Assembly (NCBI RefSeq): GCF_030547075.1
Contig: NZ_JAUOQH010000010.1
Location: forward strand, 62,001 to 126,000
Length of the DNA stretch: 64,000 nucleotides
Reading direction: 5' to 3'
Source: Alteromonas sp. 1_MG-2023
GTDB taxonomy: Bacteria > Pseudomonadota > Gammaproteobacteria > Enterobacterales > Alteromonadaceae
In this document: piece by piece, positions 37,001 through 44,460 of the stretch
How positions within the stretch are numbered: position 1 is the stretch's first letter
Layout: the number at the start of each line of letters is the position of its first letter
Made by a program: the position numbers and the translations under genes
The notes under the pieces: generated by a model
Told to the model about the DNA's origin: nothing
What the model saw: only the letters and a program-made list of their open reading frames with translations
The model's database searches: none

Positions 37001-37199
37001 CAGTAGGCATATATTATCAACTACTTTCACCACCGTAGGTGGGTTAATTCCTTTGCTGTTGTTCAGTGAGGGAAGTTTTTGGCCTCCGTTAGCGGTTGTT
37101 CTAGCTGGCGGCGTCGGGTTTTCAGTCATATTGTCTTTGGTATTCACGCCAACCATAGTGGCCGCGTTTCAGCGCTATCGTTATCGACATCTAGCCTGA
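34038..37199 (+). CDS. RND efflux permease subunit
   Basis: The 1053 aa proton-driven pump has twelve TM helices and two large periplasmic loops, with the N-terminal half repeated in the C-terminal half. GASAERVEALVSDVIEDKL is the usual N-terminal porter motif, and the TM4 proton-relay region is GLLIDNAIVITDEI. The four-nt overlap (ATGA) with the adaptor gene and AAGGA 8 nt upstream indicate tight coupling. No outer-membrane TolC-type gene is in the cluster, so a channel encoded elsewhere would be used. The sequence does not fix the substrate. Confidence 0.94.
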   Translation: MNPMHFDSDKKYPWYTLFYRRPHLLILSLVILLVAGMSALGNLPRLEDPRIDTRNALVITSYPGASAERVEALVSDVIEDKLREIYEIKEVKSTSRASISVITIETQDWVDSSSNEQLFSEIRDAIGEASASFPTGVGSPIFDEKRGATAFTLLLALKATHPDTTSLTLTGRLAEELTDRVRNVHGTELVRIYGAPEEEISVSISPDKLAATGLTLGQISSIISNADPKLPAGVLDTDSSKLRFTVAKGLDGVAMVSAIPLVNQNGRYLRVEDIAKVTRGYVTPRSDIGMLDGEEVIFVAARMQTSLRADVWTNDALSVVDAFNQEFKGTVTADIAFEQNKYTGARLAELSGNLLMGCAVVMLVILLFMGFKASWIVGLALPLCASFALFSLNFFNEQIHQMSIFGMIIAIGLLIDNAIVITDEIRINLQAPSATRVGAMAKSVSHLFAPLLASTLTTILGFMPIFLLSGNIGDFVGPIAISVVMALIGSLFISLTVIAALAARFLPKGEQAEVVAGKHWWQVGLQAPKLSRAFRERLTVWIARPYLVLPLVLIFCVSGFVLSGTLASVFFPSADRDQFEVYMWTKEGSSIDNTLAYTHKVDKVIRDNEGVKQVSWLVGGSAPSVYYNQVMTRDNLANFSNAVVTTHTVEEAVKLISGLQHHLDDAFPEVQIVVRAFGQGPPIAAPVEVEILGPDLDILNELGQQVQFLMSDVPGISQSTATITMGEPELNVGASSDTLSYLGMSLSDLATQMQVNFSGLAGGSVLESTEEIPVRVRLSDSFRQDVSGINSMPIPITRDANSTTGSGNSTINWSSLGAVAAITLTPSISSITRQNGERVNRIQAYLLPNIPAVDASNTLRQKLNESLVLPQGYRIHLAGDADEQQQALGQLGTYAPVLLVLMLTTLILTFTSLRMAGVIVLVAVLSVGLGMFSLWLSGLPIGFNPLLGSAGLIGVAINGSIVVIAAINANSAAKHGDITAIVQETMGCSRHILSTTFTTVGGLIPLLLFSEGSFWPPLAVVLAGGVGFSVILSLVFTPTIVAAFQRYRYRHLA

Positions 37200-37253
37200 C
37201 ATCACAACATATAAACAGTAAACTGTATTTATTATTAATCTGAATGCCTGTTT

Positions 37254-37397
37254 ATGCGTAAAAAACTGAACAAACGAAGTGCGGCCACGGGCCACTTTAG
37301 CTGGTGGAAGACAGAGTGTGTCATCTGCCAACGTGTTCGACTTTACGTACTGTGGGCTTTAATTATGTTGGTAGTGTATTTGTATGTCTGGCAATAA
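37254..37397 (+). CDS. 47-residue membrane protein with CxxC motif
   Basis: ATG 37254 opens a 47-codon frame: a basic N-terminus (MRKKLNKRSA), then C-V-I-C at about 22-25, then one hydrophobic helix (about 30-46) ending VYLYVWQ. The frame overlaps the first 14 nt of the DUF2982 gene, an arrangement typical of translational coupling. The ribosome site is weak, so translation is not certain. The CxxC on the cytoplasmic side before the helix could bind metal or be redox active. No family is recognised. Confidence 0.5.
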   Translation: MRKKLNKRSAATGHFSWWKTECVICQRVRLYVLWALIMLVVYLYVWQ

Positions 37398-38079
37398 CGT
37401 TGAACCTATCCTTATTCGCGCAGCGTCGAAAAGTAACGGCATAACCAGTATTGTTATTGGTTTGGCGGGATTAGCGTTTGCCGCGCTTTGGTTCGTACTG
37501 TTACCCGATTGGCTTTTTCTTGCCGGCATTCTTATTACCAGCGCAGCGTTAGTAACTATGCTGGTAGGGTATTTCAAAATTCGCGAACCTGAATTCAGCT
37601 TAGAAATGACCACAGATGTGATCACGTACCGTCATCGATTAGGCAGTTGGCAGATACATTGGGAAAACCTACAACGAGCGGACTGCCCAAGAGTAAGACA
37701 GGGGCTAGAACATGTTGGGCTGGAAACTGTAGGGTTCAAGCTTAAAGACTATACTGAGTTTCTTACCGGTATATCACCGCGATTAGCGACTCATCTTCTT
37801 ATGGAGCAACGACCGCTGCTGTTACACAATACTAACGAAGGATGTGCAACGGGCAGTTGTTACGAAGAATCAATGTTCGACGACCATCATTTCACCTTAA
37901 ACAATGGCACTGTATTAACTGGGGTTAAGGCGATGTTAGCCAACCGAATGGCCGAGTTACGTAAGCGTTTAGGCTACGACGTATTTATTGCCACTTCTGA
38001 TATTGATAGAACACCAGAAGAGTTTGCGGCCCTTATTTCTCAATGCCAAGCTGCCCGCAGAAGCATAAAAGCTTCATGA
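37384..38079 (+). CDS. DUF2982-family membrane protein
   Basis: The 231 aa product has two hydrophobic helices near the N-terminus (about 18-40 and 43-62) and a soluble cytoplasmic part. The latter includes the PH-like pattern TYRHRLGSWQIHWENLQRADCPRV and a conserved NEGCATGSCYEE segment. This matches my recollection of DUF2982 proteins of Alteromonadales and Vibrionales, which have no known function. It is downstream of the RND pair and overlaps the 47 aa gene. Confidence 0.75.
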   Translation: MSGNNVEPILIRAASKSNGITSIVIGLAGLAFAALWFVLLPDWLFLAGILITSAALVTMLVGYFKIREPEFSLEMTTDVITYRHRLGSWQIHWENLQRADCPRVRQGLEHVGLETVGFKLKDYTEFLTGISPRLATHLLMEQRPLLLHNTNEGCATGSCYEESMFDDHHFTLNNGTVLTGVKAMLANRMAELRKRLGYDVFIATSDIDRTPEEFAALISQCQAARRSIKAS

Positions 38080-38114
38080 TCACAGAAGGCTCTTCTTCAT
38101 AGAGTTCTCACCAC

Positions 38115-38146
38115 GGCCAAGTGGGTTACCCAGTATGTACTTGGCC
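38115..38146 (+). terminator. Possible terminator of the DUF2982 transcript
   Basis: GGCCAAGT (38115-38122) and ACTTGGCC (38139-38146) form an 8-bp stem followed by TTCT. The stem overlaps the last codons of the convergent kinase gene, so its role may be limited. Confidence 0.4.
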
Positions 38147-41100
38147 TTCTGAACAAACCCTTTCAATTTCATCAAGTAATAATGGTAAGTGCTCAGCCAC
38201 TAAAAAGTGCTGTCCTAGCTTGAGGGCGCTTTCGAGTTCGTCAGCTAAACTTTGCAGGCGAGGGGCGCCAATGTAGCAGCACGCGCCATGTAACTTGTGA
38301 ATTTCGAGTTTCAACTCTACATAATCTTTGCTATTCCACAACGATTTAAGAGTGCTTAGCATGTCTGGTGCAATAGCAATAAAATCTTGGAGCAACTCCT
38401 TGGCAGCCTCATGATTTTGATGGGCTCGTTTTAGTGCAAGTTGCCAGTCTAAAGACGGTAGCAAAATATGACCAGGTTCGGCGGTATGACACCAAGAACG
38501 AATAAGATCTACTAACAACCCAATTTCAATAGGTTTGGGCAGGTAATCGTCCATGCCCGAGGCCAATAAACGCTCTTGTTCTTCTTTAAAGGCATGGGCA
38601 GTAACGGCAATAATGGGGGTGCCCATATTCAACGTGGTTTTTCTAATGGCGCGCGAGGCTTGCAGTCCATCCATAATGGGCATTTGAACGTCCATTAATA
38701 TCAAATCAAATTCTTGGGTTTGGCACTGATTAACGGCATCTTCACCGCTGGTGGTGGTTACTAACGATATAGGGGAGTTATCAAGCCAAGTATGTAAAAG
38801 CTTAAGGTTCATATCCATATCGTCGACGGCTAGCACTCTGGCGCGAGGTAATGCATTTAATTTATCTTGCAGCGGATTTCTAGGTATTGCTTTTTTACTG
38901 TTTACCAAGCCATCAAGCTTACTTAACGTCATAGGCATACGTATTTGTGCATGGAAATGCTGAGACAAACTGGGGTATTGAGTAAATGGCTCAGGGCCCG
39001 AATACCACAGTATATGTTTGGTGGCATTAAATTGTACAAACTGGCTTAAAAACTCATCCCGTTTATCCATCTTAGATACAGGTACTGTGGCCATAAAGAA
39101 GTCAGTGGCAACAGACTGAATGGACAACGCCGACAGGTAAGCAAGAGACTCAATTGCAGTTACGTTCGCCCCTAATTGCTTCAACATCGATGCACTGGCG
39201 CGACGGGTGGCCGGTATAGGATCGAAAATGACGACATTCTTGCCTTGCCACTCGGTATCAGTAACCAATGCATATTTTTGACTTAAGTGATTAGTTCTAA
39301 GAGTCACCACAAAGGTAGAGCCCTGACGTGGGGTACTTTTGAGCGTTAAATCGCCTCGCATTAAACGCACTAACTCTCGACTGATCACCAACCCTAACCC
39401 TGTACCCTGATAGTTTCGGTTTATCGAGTCATCCACTTGGGAAAATGCATTAAAGAGTTTCTTTCTGTCCTGCCGGTTAATACCAATGCCAGTATCTTCA
39501 ACCGTAATTTCAATTTCATGAATACCATGTAACAGGGGGCGACCTCTCACGGCTAGTGTGATGGTTCCCGAAGGAGTAAATTTTAACGCGTTGCTAAGCA
39601 GGTTATTTAAAATTTGTTTTATTCTAAATACATCACCAATCAGTTTTTCTGGCAGTGGCCCTAGGTCAAAAACGAATTCCAGTTTTTTACTGTGAGAGGA
39701 CTTCGCCATAATAGTGACCATTTCTTCCAATAATTTATTGGGAGAAAAAGGCTGATTATTTATTTGTAGTTTACCCGCTTCAATTTTAGAAAAATCTAAT
39801 ACGTCATTAACGATAGTTAGCAAGTTATCAGCAGCGGTATTTATTATGCGTACTTGCTCTTGTTGATCTGAAGGCAAAGATGCATGAGTCAATTCACGGC
39901 TAAAGCCCAGAATACCGTTCAATGGTGTTCTAATTTCATGGCTCATATTGGCAAGAAATTGTGACTTTACGTTACTGGCTTTAATGGCGTCTTTACGAGC
40001 AATGTCTAACCGCGCATTTTGCTCTTCAATCAACTCCATATTGTTACGCAAGTCATCGGTGGCTTGCTCAACTTCGTGCTCTAACTGACTTCTGCTCTTT
40101 TCCATAAGGGCGAATGAAAACAGTCCTGACTCTAGAAAAACTCCTACTTGGAAGCAGTATGTTGTGAAGTCGTTTGAAGGCAGCACACCCACTAAACTTA
40201 GCATGCCAATAACCGCGCCTGTCGCGAGCATACCCCACGCAAATATAAAATATCTAGCAGGTTGGAAACGATGAACAAAGGCTTCGCAACCGGCAAAAAT
40301 ATAGCTACAAATCGCAATAAGCCCTACGCCATAAACAAGGTTATTCTTCCAAATGGATGGCAGTACCCCAAAGAAGCAAATAAGCCCGACTACAGCTTGC
40401 ACGGCGAGTAATAGCATAATAAACGGATGTGAAGCTTTAGCGTTCTTTTTGGTTTCTAAAAAGGTAACGGTGAATAAGCCGGATGATATACCTATGATCA
40501 CAAATATGAATTCGGTGTGACCCACTAGCCAAAATGGTATGCCGCCTGAAAACAATAAGTGGATGTGTCCGCCCCAAACAAACTGCCATAGGATGACCGC
40601 CAATATGTAGCCTACATAAGCAATTAGGCTTTGCTCACGAACCCCTAAATAGAGTACTAGGTTGTATATGGCCAGTATGAGTAAACCACCATAAAACAGC
40701 CCCCACATCAGGCTATCCATTTGAAAGGAACTGCTATGAATAGGTTCAGGCTGCACTCGTAGCGGCGTGATCAAGCTTGATGATTGGCTTTCAATACGAA
40801 TGAATAAATCGATTCTATCTGCGTTTTCTAGAGTCACTCGCAAGGTTGGGATGCGATAAATTTGTTCTTTTTGTGATTTCCCTTGATGGCTCTGCAATAG
40901 CACTTCACCATCTTTAACGACGTAGAAGTCGACTTTGTCGAGTTGGCTGAAATTGATAGAAAACACCCAGTTTTCTTGATTCGACACGTTGGAAATTGAG
41001 GTTAATAACCACATTCCTTTGTCTCTAAAACCAAAGTTGGGGTTATCGTACGGATGCATACGAAAGTCGCTGCGCCGCTTACTTGCATCATTGATAGTAA

Positions 41101-41257
41101 GTGGCAGGTTTGTTTCGTATAAATAATAAAGGGAGTCGGAGAGATCTAAAGACGTCTCTTCATCGAATAGTTGCTCAATGTGCTGAGCATGGCTTTGTAG
41201 CGGAGCCATAAGCCAAAATAGTGCGCACAACAGTGTAAAAATTCGAAAGAAATACAT
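38126..41257 (-). CDS. Hybrid sensor histidine kinase with 7TM-DISM sensor, receiver and HPt
   Basis: A 1043 aa membrane sensor kinase. Order: signal peptide (about 1-24), 7TMR-DISMED2 extracellular domain (about 30-170), 7TMR-DISM seven-helix region (about 180-385), coiled coil, HisKA with His440 in SHEIRTPLNGILGF, HATPase_c with DTGIGI and GTGLGL boxes, a region at about 655-770 resembling a receiver but lacking the phospho-Asp motif, a true receiver with Asp856 (LILMDVQMPIMDG), and a C-terminal HPt with His987 (EIHKLHGACCYIG). This BarA/ArcB-like His-Asp-His relay needs a separate output regulator, and none is next to it. Confidence 0.93.
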   Translation of the reverse strand: MYFFRIFTLLCALFWLMAPLQSHAQHIEQLFDEETSLDLSDSLYYLYETNLPLTINDASKRRSDFRMHPYDNPNFGFRDKGMWLLTSISNVSNQENWVFSINFSQLDKVDFYVVKDGEVLLQSHQGKSQKEQIYRIPTLRVTLENADRIDLFIRIESQSSSLITPLRVQPEPIHSSSFQMDSLMWGLFYGGLLILAIYNLVLYLGVREQSLIAYVGYILAVILWQFVWGGHIHLLFSGGIPFWLVGHTEFIFVIIGISSGLFTVTFLETKKNAKASHPFIMLLLAVQAVVGLICFFGVLPSIWKNNLVYGVGLIAICSYIFAGCEAFVHRFQPARYFIFAWGMLATGAVIGMLSLVGVLPSNDFTTYCFQVGVFLESGLFSFALMEKSRSQLEHEVEQATDDLRNNMELIEEQNARLDIARKDAIKASNVKSQFLANMSHEIRTPLNGILGFSRELTHASLPSDQQEQVRIINTAADNLLTIVNDVLDFSKIEAGKLQINNQPFSPNKLLEEMVTIMAKSSHSKKLEFVFDLGPLPEKLIGDVFRIKQILNNLLSNALKFTPSGTITLAVRGRPLLHGIHEIEITVEDTGIGINRQDRKKLFNAFSQVDDSINRNYQGTGLGLVISRELVRLMRGDLTLKSTPRQGSTFVVTLRTNHLSQKYALVTDTEWQGKNVVIFDPIPATRRASASMLKQLGANVTAIESLAYLSALSIQSVATDFFMATVPVSKMDKRDEFLSQFVQFNATKHILWYSGPEPFTQYPSLSQHFHAQIRMPMTLSKLDGLVNSKKAIPRNPLQDKLNALPRARVLAVDDMDMNLKLLHTWLDNSPISLVTTTSGEDAVNQCQTQEFDLILMDVQMPIMDGLQASRAIRKTTLNMGTPIIAVTAHAFKEEQERLLASGMDDYLPKPIEIGLLVDLIRSWCHTAEPGHILLPSLDWQLALKRAHQNHEAAKELLQDFIAIAPDMLSTLKSLWNSKDYVELKLEIHKLHGACCYIGAPRLQSLADELESALKLGQHFLVAEHLPLLLDEIERVCSEGQVHTG

Positions 41258-41366
41258 CTTGAAAAGCTTCTTATTTATCTTATAAGTTTATTAAACCACT
41301 CTGGCGGTCAATTGTACAAATGATTGAAGCAATAAAGTCTAGCCGTCAGGGTAAGTTAACCTGATC

Positions 41367-41537
41367 GTGATTATTGCACTAGCCCCTTGTTTACCCCACA
41401 ATAGAAACATTGAAGGTGGTGCAAAAATCGCCGACCTTGTGGTTAAACGCTTCCACATAAACACGCCGTTCGTTAACGCTGTTAGCTATTACAAGAAAAC
41501 TAAAGGCTTCGCATTAGCGCTGTATTATGAAAAATAA
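41367..41537 (+). CDS. Possible 56-residue protein upstream of parC
   Basis: A frame open from GTG 41367 to TAA at 41535 reads like protein throughout: a hydrophobic start (VIIALAPCL), then PHNRNIEGGAKIADLVVKRF and ending SYYKKTKGFALALYYEK. It stops 18 nt before parC. There is no good ribosome site and an in-frame stop lies five codons upstream, so it may be a true small gene, the tail of a decayed gene, or chance. No family is recognised. The rest of 41258-41555 appears to be the divergent promoter region of the kinase and parC. Confidence 0.35.
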   Translation: MIIALAPCLPHNRNIEGGAKIADLVVKRFHINTPFVNAVSYYKKTKGFALALYYEK

Positions 41538-41555
41538 CAAAACGAAAAAATTATC

Positions 41556-43859
41556 ATGAGCGACGAGATTATTATTAACCGTGACGGTGTAGAACAACTG
41601 CCATTAAGGCGCTTTACCGAAGACGCTTACTTAAATTATTCCATGTACGTGATTATGGACCGCGCCTTACCGCATATAGCGGATGGCCTTAAACCGGTAC
41701 AAAGACGTATTATTTACGCCATGTCTGACTTAGGGCTTAGCGCCAATGCTAAGTATAAAAAGTCGGCCAGAACGGTCGGTGACGTTCTGGGTAAGTTTCA
41801 CCCTCACGGTGATTCCGCGTGTTACGAAGCCATGGTATTAATGGCGCAGCCATTTTCTTATCGCTACCCTTTAGTCGATGGTCAGGGAAACTGGGGGGCA
41901 CCAGATGATCCCAAGTCGTTTGCTGCCATGCGATATACAGAAGCCAAACTGTCGAAATTTGCAGAAGTGCTGCTAGATGAATTAGGGCAAGGCACCGTTG
42001 AATGGACCCCGAATTTCGATGGCACGTTAGAAGAGCCTTGTGTACTACCCGCTCGTTTACCGCATATCCTACTTAATGGCGTTACCGGTATTGCGGTGGG
42101 TATGGCAACGGATATTCCTCCGCACAATGTGCGAGAGTTAGCTTACGCCTGTGCCATGTTACTCGATAACAGTAAGGCTGAGTTAAGCGATGTACTCGAG
42201 CACGTTAACGGCCCTGATTATCCTACTGAAGCGGAAATCATTACCCCTAAAGCCGATATTCGTAAACTGTATGAAACCGGTCGTGGCTCAATCAAGATGC
42301 GTGCGGTTTTTCATGAAGAGAACGGCGACATTGTTGTCACGGCTTTACCTCATCAAGCGTCGGGCGGCAAAATTCTAGAGCAGATTGCAGGTCAGATGCA
42401 GGCTAAGAAGTTACCCATGGTGAGTGATTTACGTGATGAGTCAGATCACGAAAATCCTACTCGTTTAATTATTACGCCGCGTTCAAACCGTATTGATACT
42501 GCTCAGTTAATGCAGCACTTGTTTGCGACGACTGATTTAGAAAAGAATTACCGCGTTAACCTAAACATGATTGGTTTAGATGGTCGCCCTAAAGTAAAAG
42601 ACCTTCGTACCATATTATCGGAATGGTTAGTTTTTAGAAAAGACACGGTTACTCGTCGACTCCAATACCGTTTGGACAAAGTACTGGCTCGCTTGCATAT
42701 CTTGGAAGGCCTTTTAGTTGCCTTTTTAAATATCGATGAAGTTATCGAGATTATTCGTACTTATGAAAAACCCAAGCAAGAACTAATTTCGCGGTTTTCC
42801 CTAAGCGATAAACAAGCAGAAGCGATTTTAGAATTAAAACTTCGTCATCTAGCCAAGCTAGAAGAAATGAAGATTAAGGGTGAGCAAGACGAGCTAGCAG
42901 AAGAGCGTGATAAGTTACAAACCTTGCTAAGTTCAGATCGCCGCTTGAAAACCCTTATCAAAAAAGAAATTTTAGCCGACGCCGAAAAGTACGGCGACGA
43001 TAGACGTTCGCCAATTGTTGAGCGCACAGAAGCAAAAGCCTTATCAGAGAAAGAGTTAGTACCCGCTGAATCCGTCACTGTGGTGTTGTCTGAAAAAGGC
43101 TGGGCACGTTGTGCCAAAGGCCATGAGATTGATGCTGAAGGGTTAAGTTATAAAGCCGGTGATGGTTATCTATCAAGTGCCGAAGGAAGGAGTAATCAGC
43201 CTGCGGTATTTATGGATACCTCAGGGCGAACTTTCTCCTGTGATGCTCATGGATTGCCCTCGGCTCGTAGTCAGGGCGAACCGCTTACAGGGCGTTTTGC
43301 ATTAGTGGGTGGTGAGTCTTTTGAGCATGTCATCATGGCATCAGATGAAGCCAAGTTTTTAATTGGCTCTGATGCAGGCTATGGATTTGTAGGTACCTTC
43401 AAAGACATGGTGAGTAAAAACAAAGCGGGGAAAGCCTTTTTGTCTTTGCCAAAAGCGGCCAAAGTAATGAAGCCTAAACCTGTAACCAATCCGGAATCAG
43501 ACTGGTGTTTAACCATCTCGAATGAAGGGCGTATGTTGTTATTCCCATTAAAAGACCTGCCAAGTTTAGGAAAAGGTAAGGGTAACAAGTTGATGAATAT
43601 TCCTGGTGCAAAAGCACAGTCACGGGAAGAGTTTGTTACCGTATTAGCCGTTGTTCCAGATGGTGCTTCATTGAAAGTCACGGCAGGAAAGCGAAATATG
43701 ACCTTATCGGCGTCAGACCTAGAACACTACTATGGTGAACGTGGTCGACGAGGAAATAAATTACCTCGCGGTCTGCAGCGAGTGGATGATATTGAAGTGG
43801 TGAAAGGTCAATCACCTACCAATGATGCAGTGGAACCTGCAGGAGATGATATTTCCTAA
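41556..43859 (+). CDS. parC: DNA topoisomerase IV subunit A
   Basis: ParC with ParE decatenates chromosomes by passing one duplex through a double-strand break. The 767 aa protein has the winged-helix catalytic core with the active Tyr127 in [11 protein letters not shown], and the quinolone-resistance region [13 protein letters not shown] with the wild-type Ser87 and Glu91 (E. coli Ser80 and Glu84), so no resistance mutation is seen there. The [15 protein letters not shown] stretch marks ParC rather than GyrA. The C-terminal beta-pinwheel is degenerate and short, as in other ParC. parE is not in the window. Confidence 0.97.
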   Translation: MSDEIIINRDGVEQLPLRRFTEDAYLNYSMYVIMDRALPHIADGLKPVQRRIIYAMSDLGLSANAKYKKSARTVGDVLGKFHPHGDSACYEAMVLMAQPFSYRYPLVDGQGNWGAPDDPKSFAAMRYTEAKLSKFAEVLLDELGQGTVEWTPNFDGTLEEPCVLPARLPHILLNGVTGIAVGMATDIPPHNVRELAYACAMLLDNSKAELSDVLEHVNGPDYPTEAEIITPKADIRKLYETGRGSIKMRAVFHEENGDIVVTALPHQASGGKILEQIAGQMQAKKLPMVSDLRDESDHENPTRLIITPRSNRIDTAQLMQHLFATTDLEKNYRVNLNMIGLDGRPKVKDLRTILSEWLVFRKDTVTRRLQYRLDKVLARLHILEGLLVAFLNIDEVIEIIRTYEKPKQELISRFSLSDKQAEAILELKLRHLAKLEEMKIKGEQDELAEERDKLQTLLSSDRRLKTLIKKEILADAEKYGDDRRSPIVERTEAKALSEKELVPAESVTVVLSEKGWARCAKGHEIDAEGLSYKAGDGYLSSAEGRSNQPAVFMDTSGRTFSCDAHGLPSARSQGEPLTGRFALVGGESFEHVIMASDEAKFLIGSDAGYGFVGTFKDMVSKNKAGKAFLSLPKAAKVMKPKPVTNPESDWCLTISNEGRMLLFPLKDLPSLGKGKGNKLMNIPGAKAQSREEFVTVLAVVPDGASLKVTAGKRNMTLSASDLEHYYGERGRRGNKLPRGLQRVDDIEVVKGQSPTNDAVEPAGDDIS

Positions 43860-43920
43860 ACTTTGGTTGTCGATAAGTAGCGGTGAACTACACTAATATT
43901 AAGTCTACAAGGAGATTTTA

Positions 43921-44457
43921 ATGTTAGGCATTGTGTTCACTTCACTTATCGACATGCTTGAAGAAAAGGTTTCACCCGAATTCGCCGACGAAGTCATCGT
44001 CGACGCTAAGCTATCTAACGACGGAGCCTATACATCAGTAGGTTATTACCCGTTTGAAGAGATGCAAAAACTATTAACTGTGCTTGCCGAAAAAACAGGT
44101 AAGTCGATTAATGCGTTAATTTACGATTTTGGTGTTTATCTATTTGGAAAACTATTCGCCGCCCATGGTGAAGTGTTAACCAATACCAAAACCCTTTTAG
44201 ATCTTTTTGAACACTTAGATGATGATATTCATGTTCAGGTACGAAAACTCTATCCTGATGCCGACCTTCCCCGTTTTGCGGTTATTTCCAGAACCGATTC
44301 TACTATGCGTTTACGCTATTTTTCAGAGCGTGATCTTTATCCGTTAGCTGAAGGCTTGATGGACGCTGCGGCAGCGCACTTTGATTGCCAATTAGAGCGC
44401 GAAACCCACCCCATGGATTCCCCTCACACTTATGAATTTAGCCTTAAGGTTGTCTAA
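43921..44457 (+). CDS. H-NOX heme nitric-oxide sensor
   Basis: A 178 aa heme-NO/oxygen-binding domain protein. The proximal heme ligand is His104 in IHVQVRKLYPDADLPRF, and the heme-propionate YxSxR motif is Tyr133-Phe-Ser135-Glu-Arg137. AAGGAG lies 7-8 nt upstream of the ATG. It lacks distal-pocket tyrosine evidence for O2 binding, so NO sensing is likely, as in other facultative gammaproteobacteria. It sits 3 nt before a GGDEF-EAL gene. That pairing is the known H-NOX/HaCE arrangement, in which NO binding changes cyclic-di-GMP turnover and biofilm behaviour. Confidence 0.94.
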   Translation: MLGIVFTSLIDMLEEKVSPEFADEVIVDAKLSNDGAYTSVGYYPFEEMQKLLTVLAEKTGKSINALIYDFGVYLFGKLFAAHGEVLTNTKTLLDLFEHLDDDIHVQVRKLYPDADLPRFAVISRTDSTMRLRYFSERDLYPLAEGLMDAAAAHFDCQLERETHPMDSPHTYEFSLKVV

Positions 44458-44460
44458 ATA

